Both the position numbers and the translations under genes were made by a program. Below are positions 32,140-37,983 of a stretch of 37,983 nucleotides of DNA, piece after piece. Numbering within the stretch: position 1 is the stretch's first letter; the number at the start of each line of letters is the position of its first letter. Source of the stretch: Glycomyces dulcitolivorans (GTDB taxonomy: Bacteria > Actinomycetota > Actinomycetes > Mycobacteriales > Micromonosporaceae). The notes under the pieces are model-generated. The model ran no database searches, was not told the DNA's origin, and worked only from the letters and a program-made list of their open reading frames with translations. The stretch is from contig NZ_QFRW01000318.1 of NCBI RefSeq assembly GCF_003265355.1, forward strand, positions 1 to 37,983, in the 5' to 3' direction.

Positions 32140-33399
32140 ATGCCCACGACAGCAAAGAAGCTGGTCAGCGCCCTCGCGCTGGGAACCCTCGCGACAGCGG
32201 CCGGCTGCGGCGGCGCCACGGCGGCCTCCGACGAGGACGTCGAACTGCGGATGACCGTGTGGACCTCCAACGAGGACCACCTCGCCCTGTTCGACTCCAT
32301 CGCCGACGCCTACATCGCCGACCATGCGGAGATCAAGTCGATCACGTTCGAGAGCCTGCCGTTCGAGGAGTACAACACCACCCTCACCACCCAGATCGCC
32401 GGCGGCAACGCCCCCGACCTGGCGTGGATGGGCGACCTCTCCGCCGACCTCATCGACTCCGGCGCGCTCGTGCCCCTCACGGAGACGCTGGAGGGCACCG
32501 AAGGCTGGGGTTACGAGGACCTGCTGCCGAGCGTGACCGGCGAGTTCAGCCGGGACGGCGAGCTGTACGCGTACCCGTTCTCCAACTCCCCCTTCGCCCT
32601 CTACGTCAACACCGACCTCCTCGGCGAGGCCGGGCAGACCCTCGACCCGGCGGGCCTGACCTGGGACCAGGTCTCGGCGCTCGGCTCGGCCGTGAACGCC
32701 GCGACCGGCAAGGGCGGCTTCGTCGTCAACGACTTCAACTACTCCTCGTGGAACACGCTCGCGACGGTCTGGACCGCGTTCGGGGCCTCCGCGTGGAACG
32801 AGGACGGCACCGAGTGCGGCTTCGACTCCCCCGAGATGGCCGAGGCGTTCACGTTCCTGCACCAGGCGATCTACACGGACAAGTCGATGCCCGGACCGGG
32901 CACGACCGCGGACTTCTTCGCCGGGGACGCGGCCTTCGCCGTCGCCCAGGTCTCGCGCGCCGGGAACCTCGACGGGTCCTTCGCGTACGACATCCAGCCG
33001 CTCCCGGCCGGACCGGTCGGCGAGTACTCGGTGATCGGCCAGGCCGGCATGGGCGTGCTCCAGTCCAGCGCCCACGTCGAGGCGGCCACCGGGTTCCTCG
33101 CGTACCTCACCAACCCCGAGAACGCGGCGAAGCTCGCCCAGTACTTCCCGCCGCCGCGCCAGTCGCTCCTGACCGGGGAGGCCCTGGCGGCCAACAACAC
33201 CAAGTTCACCGCCGAGCAGCTCCAGACCGTCGTGGTGGACCAGGTCGCCGGCGCCGTGACGCTGCCCAACCACACGAACCCGGCCGAGATCGCCCAGAAG
33301 GCGAAGACCGCGCTGGACGCGATGTGGACCGAGGACGCCGACGTCGCGGCCGTGCTCGGCACGGTCTGCGACGCCATCGACCCGCTGCTGGCGGAGTAG
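32140..33399 (+). CDS. Sugar-binding lipoprotein, CUT1 importer
   Basis: 419-residue substrate-binding lipoprotein. The signal has KK near the N-terminus, a short hydrophobic stretch and lipobox TAAGC with Cys23. The mature protein shows ELRMTVWTSNEDHLALFDSIA, TTQIAGGNAPDLAWMGDLSADL and LYAYPFSNSPFALYVNTDLL, the family-1 pattern. AAAGGAA lies just before the ATG. It is the third gene of the locus III operon, 2 bases before the first permease, with no intervening hairpin. The ligand is presumably a product of the divergent Tat-exported hydrolase. Confidence 0.93.
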   Translation: MPTTAKKLVSALALGTLATAAGCGGATAASDEDVELRMTVWTSNEDHLALFDSIADAYIADHAEIKSITFESLPFEEYNTTLTTQIAGGNAPDLAWMGDLSADLIDSGALVPLTETLEGTEGWGYEDLLPSVTGEFSRDGELYAYPFSNSPFALYVNTDLLGEAGQTLDPAGLTWDQVSALGSAVNAATGKGGFVVNDFNYSSWNTLATVWTAFGASAWNEDGTECGFDSPEMAEAFTFLHQAIYTDKSMPGPGTTADFFAGDAAFAVAQVSRAGNLDGSFAYDIQPLPAGPVGEYSVIGQAGMGVLQSSAHVEAATGFLAYLTNPENAAKLAQYFPPPRQSLLTGEALAANNTKFTAEQLQTVVVDQVAGAVTLPNHTNPAEIAQKAKTALDAMWTEDADVAAVLGTVCDAIDPLLAE

Positions 33400-33401
33400 C
33401 G

Positions 33402-34352
33402 GTGACCGACACCCGAACCAAGCCGCGGGAGGCCGGGACGGCCTCCCGCGGCCGGGCGCCGCAGCGGAGATGGTGGACCATGGGCCGCGCGGACGCGGCC
33501 ACCGGCTACCTGTTCATCGCGCCGCAGCTGCTCGGCGTGCTCGTCTTCGTCGTGTTCCCCGTCGGGCTCGCAGTCTGGTACAGCCTCAACGAGTGGAACA
33601 TCTTCACCGGCGACATGGCCTTCGTCGGCGCCGGGAACTACCAGGCGGCCCTTGAGGACCCGCAGCTGCCGAGCGTCCTCGGCGCGACCGCGGTGTTCTC
33701 CGGCGGCGTCGTCGTCCTCAACCTGGTCCTGGGACTCGCCCTGGCGGTCATGCTCAACCGGCGCTTCCGCGGCTCGGTCCTGTTCCGGACCCTGTTCTTC
33801 TCGCCGGTCGTGGTGTCGGTGGTCGCGTGGACCCTGGTGTGGGGCTTCCTGCTCCAGGACAACGGCGGCCTCAACGGCGCGCTCGCGGCGGTCGGGGTCG
33901 ACGGCCCCAACTGGCTCCAGTCCGGGCCCACCGCGATGATCGCCGTGACGTTCACGCAGGTGGTGCGCAGCGTCGGGATCAACATGGTGCTGTTCCTCGC
34001 CGCGCTGCAAGGGGTCCCGGGCGAGCTGTACGAGGCCGCGCGCCTCGACGGGGCGGGGAGCCGCACGATCTTCTTCCGGGTCACGCTGCCGCTCATCTCG
34101 CCGACCCTGCTGCTGACGGCGATCATCACGATCGTCGGCGCGCTCCAGTCGTTCGCGCAGATCGCCGTCCTCACCGAGGGCGGGCCGGGCCTGTCGACGA
34201 CGGTGCTCGTCTACTACGTGTTCCAGCAGGCGTTCAGCTTCAACGACATCGGATACGGCTCGACGCTCGCGCTCATGCTCCTCACGTTCGTGATGGTGCT
34301 GACGGTGATCCAGTGGCAGCTGCGCAGGAAGTGGGTGTTCTATGAGGACTGA
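33402..34352 (+). CDS. Carbohydrate ABC transporter permease, MalF/UgpA type
   Basis: CUT1 importer membrane subunit of 316 residues with about six helices (YLFIAPQLLGVLVFVVFPVGL; TAVFSGGVVVLNLVLGLALAV; others). The EAA loop YEAARLDGAGSRTIFFRVTLP is intact, and a TEGGPGLSTTVLVYYVFQQAF stretch near the end is typical of the group. The GTG start lies 2 bases after the binding-protein stop; no upstream ATG fits. It overlaps the MalG-type gene by 11 bases. The Arg-rich N-terminus before the first helix is longer than average. Confidence 0.93.
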   Translation: MTDTRTKPREAGTASRGRAPQRRWWTMGRADAATGYLFIAPQLLGVLVFVVFPVGLAVWYSLNEWNIFTGDMAFVGAGNYQAALEDPQLPSVLGATAVFSGGVVVLNLVLGLALAVMLNRRFRGSVLFRTLFFSPVVVSVVAWTLVWGFLLQDNGGLNGALAAVGVDGPNWLQSGPTAMIAVTFTQVVRSVGINMVLFLAALQGVPGELYEAARLDGAGSRTIFFRVTLPLISPTLLLTAIITIVGALQSFAQIAVLTEGGPGLSTTVLVYYVFQQAFSFNDIGYGSTLALMLLTFVMVLTVIQWQLRRKWVFYED

Positions 34353-35208
34353 GACCGTCGCCGCTCCGAACCGGTTCGGGCCCATCGCCCGGCGTGTCGC
34401 CCTCTACGCCGCGCTGATCCTGCTGGCCGCGCCGTTCGTGATCCCGACACTGTGGATGATCACCTCGTCGTTCAAGCCGCTGAGCGAGATCTTCGCGTCG
34501 CCGCCGTCGTTCTTCAGCGAGAACCCGACGCTCGCGGCGTACTCGGAGGCGTTCACGTTCCAGCCGTTCGCGAGGCAGTACCTCAACAGCGTCTACATCG
34601 CACTCGTGGTCACCGCGATCACGATGCTCGTCTCCAGCCTGGCCGGGTACGCGTTCGCGCGCATCCGCTTCCCCGGACGGAACCTGCTGTTCGTGGTCGT
34701 GCTCGTCGGGCTGCTGGTGCCCAGCGAGGTGACGATCGTGCCGCTGTTCCAGATGTTCAAGCAGGCCGGGATGGTCAACACCCACTGGCCGCTGATCCTG
34801 GTGACGGCGTTCGCCGCGCCGTGCGTGCTCGCCACGTTCATCATGCGGCAGTTCTTCATCGCGCTCCCGGTCGAGCTGGAGGAGGCCGCGCGCCTGGACG
34901 GCCTGGGCCGCTTCGGGATCTGGCGGCGCATCTGCCTGCCGCTGGCCAAGCCCGCGCTGTCGGCGGTGGCGATCCTGACGTTCCTGTCCTCGTGGAACCT
35001 GTACCTGGAGCCCACGGTGTACCTGACGTCGCCGGAGCTGTTCACACTCCCGCAGGCGCTCACCAGGTTCACCGACGCCTACGGCGGCGAGATGTGGAAC
35101 ACCCAGCTCGCGGCGGCCACGATGACCGTCGTCCCGGTCCTGGTGGTCTTCCTGATCGCCCAGCGCCAGTTCGTCGAGAGCCTCGCCCACTCCGGCCTCA
35201 AGGGCTGA
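34342..35208 (+). CDS. Carbohydrate ABC transporter permease, MalG type
   Basis: CUT1 importer membrane subunit of 288 residues. Helices start at VALYAALILLAAPFVIPTLW, then SSFKPLSEIF, and the ATPase-contact loop EEAARLDGLGRFGIWRRICLP lies in the C-terminal third. The ATG at 34342 begins inside the preceding gene (11-base overlap), common in such operons. It is the last gene of locus III; its stop TGA abuts the opposing DUF89 stop (TGATCA at 35206-35211) and no terminator hairpin was seen between them, so transcripts may run into antisense of each other. Confidence 0.93.
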   Translation: MRTETVAAPNRFGPIARRVALYAALILLAAPFVIPTLWMITSSFKPLSEIFASPPSFFSENPTLAAYSEAFTFQPFARQYLNSVYIALVVTAITMLVSSLAGYAFARIRFPGRNLLFVVVLVGLLVPSEVTIVPLFQMFKQAGMVNTHWPLILVTAFAAPCVLATFIMRQFFIALPVELEEAARLDGLGRFGIWRRICLPLAKPALSAVAILTFLSSWNLYLEPTVYLTSPELFTLPQALTRFTDAYGGEMWNTQLAAATMTVVPVLVVFLIAQRQFVESLAHSGLKG

Positions 35209-36378
35209 TCAGGGCTTCACCTGGATGACCGCGCGAGTGCCGGTCAGCTTCCAGTCGGGCGCGTCGGCGTCGAGCTCCGCGAGGCGCGCGGGCTCGATGC
35301 CGACGGCCAGGTCGGACTTGGCGGTGCGCAGCGCCGCGACCGGCCCCGGGAAGTACCCGGCCGCCTCCGCGAACGGGGTGGCCGGGTCCCACTGCCGGTC
35401 GCCGACGAGGCGGCGGTAGTTCAGATCCCCCTTGAGGATCACGAGTTTGGCGGCCGCGAACTCCTCGGCGAGGTCGGCGGGGAGCGTGCGGTACTCGGTG
35501 GGGTGGACGTACGCGCCGTGGGTGCGCAGGCGCAGCCAGCCGAGCCGGATCGCGTCCCGCAGGCGCCGGGCCAGGTCGCGGACCTCCTGGTGCGGGTCCG
35601 CGTCGAGCGTGTTCAAGGTGGCGTTGACGTCGAGGCCGGTGGCGTCGGAGACGAAGTACGGGTGCGGCTTGAGGTGGAGCTCGACCGGGCCGCTCGCGCT
35701 CTCCAGCAGGTGGTCGACCAGGGCGAGGTCGGCCGTGATCTCGCGTCCGGCGTTGTCTGCGACCACGATGACCGGCGCGTCCCCGGGTGCCTCGGCCAGC
35801 GCCCACAGGGCCTCGGAGTCGTCGGCGAGGAGGTCGCCGTTGCGGGTGTCGGCGTCGGGGTTGTTGGTGCGGAAGCCCAGGTCGGCCTGGTTGCCCCAGA
35901 GAGCGGCGAGGAGGAGGGCGCGGCGGCGGTCGGCCGCGTCGGCGTCCTTCAATGACGCGTAGGCGTCGAGGTCGGCGCGCAGTTCGGGGCCGGCGAGCTG
36001 GGCGTGCTTCTGCGGGGTGAAGGGGTCGACGCCGCACCAGGGGCTGTCGTAGTGGTGGTACTCGACGGCGCGGAGGAGGCGGCGGTAGAAGTACGACTCG
36101 GCCCACAGGAACGGCAGGGAGTCCCAAGTGCGCCCGGCGTGGGCCTCGACTTCGAGGTGCCAGGTGTGGATCTCGGGGCCGCCGGGGGTGCGGGGCGGGA
36201 CGGTGCCGGCGAGGGACTCGGCCAGGAGCGCTTCGAGGGCGTCCGCGATGTGCGGCGGGTAGGGGAAGTCGGCGACGAGGTTGGCGATGAGCACGGGGTG
36301 GCGCTCGTGGAAGACCGAGCGGCTGAAGGAGCCGGGACGGTCGATGCCGATGGGCGGGGGCAGGTCGGGCAGGTGCAC
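35209..36378 (-). CDS. DUF89/ARMT1-type damage-control phosphatase
   Basis: Metal-dependent phosphatase-like protein of 389 residues. DUF89 hallmarks are ADNAGREITADLALVDHLL in the middle (metal ligands Asp and Asn) and ILKGDLNYRRLVGD near the C-terminus (conserved Lys and Asn). Other segments match the family: WHLEVEAHAGRTWDSLPF, YFYRRLLRAV and AALWGNQADLGF. Known members hydrolyse sugar phosphates or damaged phosphometabolites. A GTG at 36378 with GGAG 8 bases upstream is the most likely start; GTGs at 36384 and 36387 are alternatives. Its promoter spacer holds a perfect operator. It may clean up phosphorylated sugars produced by these catabolic loci. Confidence 0.85.
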   Translation of the reverse strand: MHLPDLPPPIGIDRPGSFSRSVFHERHPVLIANLVADFPYPPHIADALEALLAESLAGTVPPRTPGGPEIHTWHLEVEAHAGRTWDSLPFLWAESYFYRRLLRAVEYHHYDSPWCGVDPFTPQKHAQLAGPELRADLDAYASLKDADAADRRRALLLAALWGNQADLGFRTNNPDADTRNGDLLADDSEALWALAEAPGDAPVIVVADNAGREITADLALVDHLLESASGPVELHLKPHPYFVSDATGLDVNATLNTLDADPHQEVRDLARRLRDAIRLGWLRLRTHGAYVHPTEYRTLPADLAEEFAAAKLVILKGDLNYRRLVGDRQWDPATPFAEAAGYFPGPVAALRTAKSDLAVGIEPARLAELDADAPDWKLTGTRAVIQVKP

Positions 36379-36484
36379 TGTCACCACTCCGTTCACTCGC
36401 GGTCGACGGCAATGATCGCATCCCGGCCGGGGCGCTCGTGGGGCCGTTGGGGTCCGGTGTCCCCCTTGGGTTGTGACGCACCGC

Positions 36485-36513
36485 ATCTTACCGATAACAC
36501 TTGTATCGGTCCA
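36485..36513 (-). promoter_or_regulatory. Promoter of the DUF89 gene
   Basis: Minus-strand TGGACC (36508-36513), 17-base spacer and TAAGAT (36485-36490), giving a leader of about 100 bases. The spacer is occupied by the inverted repeat at 36490-36510. Confidence 0.5.
36490..36510. promoter_or_regulatory. Perfect inverted repeat, operator-like
   Basis: ACCGATA, 7 bases, TATCGGT, placed between the -35 and -10 of the DUF89 promoter. The 9-mer ACCGATAAC at its left also occurs at 14213-14221 before the locus II dehydrogenase. Confidence 0.65.
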
Positions 36514-36539
36514 TAGGTCCGCCACCTGCGGCGCCGTTG

Positions 36540-36556
36540 CTCGAATCGTTATCGAG
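36540..36556. promoter_or_regulatory. Operator-like site upstream of the locus IV binding protein
   Basis: CTCGA, ATCGTTA, TCGAG: 5-bp perfect arms. The 10-mer CGAATCGTTA in it recurs at 14081-14090 upstream of the locus II importer promoter. An AT-rich stretch with a possible -10, TAGATT (36587-36592), follows, but no good -35 was found. Confidence 0.5.
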
Positions 36557-36653
36557 GGGGATCTATCCAACCGTTTATCTATGGGTTAGATTTACCCCCG
36601 TCTCAACCCCGTGCCGACGGTGTAGTCGGTGCAAGACAGAGAGAGGCCGAGAC

Positions 36654-37925
36654 ATGGAGAACAAGATTCGCCGGCGCACTTTGGTCCAGGCCGCGGCCAC
36701 GGCTGGCGTCGCGGCGCCCGTCCTGGCGGCGTGCGGCTCCGGCGACGACGGCAACGGCCCCCTGAAGATGGTCGTCTGGGGCGGCGACCTCGACAAGGAG
36801 ACCTACCAGGCGCGCATCGACTTGTTCGAGGCCGAGAACCCCGACATCAAGATCGAGCTCCAGCTGATCCCCGCGGACCAGTACGAGCAGAAGGTCCAGA
36901 CGATGATCGCCGGCGGCGACGGCCCCGACATCATGCAGGTCGCCGAGGGCGTCAACACGTACTCCTCGAAGAGCCAGATCCTGCCGCTCGACGACTACGC
37001 CAAGGACGCGGGCCTCGACCTGGAGCAGCGCTTCGGCCCGGTCGGCACGCTGTACTCCTACGAGGACAAGGTCTACGCGATCCCGGACCGCTCGGGCGCG
37101 ATGATCGTCTACTACAACAAGGACCTCTTCGACGCCGCCGGCGTCGAGTACCCGACGGCCGAGTGGACCCAGGAGGACGCCCAGGCCGCCATGGAGAAGC
37201 TGACCGTGCCGGGCACCCAGTGGGGCTACGGCGGCGCCGGCTGGTGGCCGCAGTGGTGGTCGTTCGCGTACCAGAACGGCGGGCAGATCATCGACGACTC
37301 CGGTCAGCCGACCGCGAACTCCCCCGAGGTCGTCGCGGCCCTCCAGTGGGCCAACGACCTGGCGCACAAGGACCACGTCGTGCCGACCGCGGCCGAGTAC
37401 GCGGACATGGGCCCGGACATGGGCGGCGACCCCGCCTTCGCGGCGCAGAAGGTCGCGATCAACGCGACCGGCTTCTGGGCCATCGGCGGGCTGCTCGAAG
37501 CGGACTTCAACTGGGACATCGCGCCGCTGTGGCGCGGCGCCGACCAGGCCGTCTCGGCCTTCGGCTCCGGGCTCGCCATCTCGCGCGACGCCAAGGACCC
37601 GAAGAAGGCGTTCAAGGCCATCGAGTTCCTCACCGGCGCCGACGCGCAGGAGCTCATCATCGACAAGGCCCAGGACGTCCCGGCCAACCTCGAAGTGCAG
37701 CAGTCCGACGCGTTCCTGGCCCCGTCGTGGGCGACCACGCCGCTGAACATGGCCGCGTTCGGCGAGTCCTCCAGCTTCATCTTCCGCGCGCCGTTCATCC
37801 CGCAGTGGAACGAGATGCAGGCGGCGTTCAACGACAACCTCGGCACCTTCTGGAACGAGGGCGGCGACGCCCAGACCGAGCTGGACAAGATCCAGACGCA
37901 GCTCGAATCGATCATCACCGATTAA
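36654..37925 (+). CDS. Tat-exported sugar-binding lipoprotein, locus IV
   Basis: 423-residue substrate-binding protein. The N-terminus ENKIRRRTLVQAAATAGVAA carries an RRR run of Tat type, then lipobox LAAC with Cys27. The mature part is a clear family-1 binding protein: LKMVVWGGDLDKETYQARIDLF, QKVQTMIAGGDGPDIMQVAEG, YAIPDRSGAMIVYYNKDLFDAAGV and a C-terminal EFLTGADAQELIID. GAGAGG lies 9 bases before the ATG. It is divergent from DUF89, and 14 bases after it a further open frame begins, probably the first permease. The ligand is unknown. Confidence 0.93.
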   Translation: MENKIRRRTLVQAAATAGVAAPVLAACGSGDDGNGPLKMVVWGGDLDKETYQARIDLFEAENPDIKIELQLIPADQYEQKVQTMIAGGDGPDIMQVAEGVNTYSSKSQILPLDDYAKDAGLDLEQRFGPVGTLYSYEDKVYAIPDRSGAMIVYYNKDLFDAAGVEYPTAEWTQEDAQAAMEKLTVPGTQWGYGGAGWWPQWWSFAYQNGGQIIDDSGQPTANSPEVVAALQWANDLAHKDHVVPTAAEYADMGPDMGGDPAFAAQKVAINATGFWAIGGLLEADFNWDIAPLWRGADQAVSAFGSGLAISRDAKDPKKAFKAIEFLTGADAQELIIDKAQDVPANLEVQQSDAFLAPSWATTPLNMAAFGESSSFIFRAPFIPQWNEMQAAFNDNLGTFWNEGGDAQTELDKIQTQLESIITD

Positions 37926-37939
37926 TTAGGGCCTTGAGC

Positions 37940-37983
37940 ATGTCGAAGACCATCGACGAAGCCCCCGGCGCGGCGCGCAGTGC
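37940..37983 (+). CDS. Start of a following gene, probably ABC permease (cut by window end)
   Basis: Only 14 codons are visible (MSKTIDEAPGAARS), a hydrophilic N-terminus of the kind that precedes the first helix of MalF-type permeases. It starts 14 bases after the binding-protein stop, with AGGG upstream. Identity as a permease rests on its position only. Confidence 0.45.
   Translation, partial: MSKTIDEAPGAARS

Noticed and set aside
1-37983. Mobile island or prophage
   Set aside because: No integrase, transposase, attachment repeats or tRNA was seen, and codon use looks even across the window.

Overview
High-GC (roughly 70%) actinobacterial chromosome segment. GTG and TTG starts, 4-base ATGA/GTGA gene overlaps, Tat-exported lipoproteins and many LacI regulators all point to a saprophytic actinomycete. 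Glycomycetaceae or a relative is a guess that cannot be settled from sequence reading alone. No rRNA, tRNA, CRISPR array, transposase or phage gene was seen, and no stretch over 300 bases lacks a gene.

The window is dominated by four separate carbohydrate-uptake loci, each with its own lipoprotein binding protein and CUT1-type (MalF/MalG-like) permeases. Locus I (1-8815): a minus-strand operon of GH36 alpha-galactosidase, binding protein, two permeases and a LacI regulator (cut by the window edge), divergent from a secreted clan GH-A-like glycosidase with carbohydrate-binding modules. Three copies of one operator lie between them. Locus II (10156-16316): binding protein, two permeases and a YesL/DUF624 protein on the minus strand, divergent from a D-2-hydroxyacid dehydrogenase and a LacI regulator. 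Locus III (26975-35208): a Tat-exported GH-A-like enzyme on the minus strand, divergent from a LacI regulator, an FAD oxidoreductase, a binding protein and two permeases, again with three operator copies between. Locus IV (35209-37983): a DUF89/ARMT1-type phosphatase divergent from a binding protein and the start of a permease that runs off the window. None of the four carries a sugar-importer ATPase, so a shared MsiK-type ATPase encoded elsewhere is expected.

Between the uptake loci are general genes. An MFS exporter sits behind a perfect palindrome (8928-10124). A DUF805 protein and a zinc-motif-less ROK kinase follow (16359-17817). Then come a DUF1772 protein with an anchored secreted protein (17814-19734), a PaaI-type thioesterase, an HSL-family esterase and a short-chain dehydrogenase (19957-22319). 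A SnoaL-fused ECF sigma factor, a nucleoside hydrolase and a double-hotdog thioesterase (22380-24998) precede an ABC-2 exporter pair with a possible leader peptide (25104-26925).

Inferred working model: secreted hydrolases cut polysaccharides outside, lipoproteins capture the products, permeases import them with a shared ATPase, and cytoplasmic enzymes (GH36, ROK kinase, oxidoreductases) process them. Each locus is silenced by its own LacI repressor until an inducer arrives. Substrates cannot be named from sequence alone.
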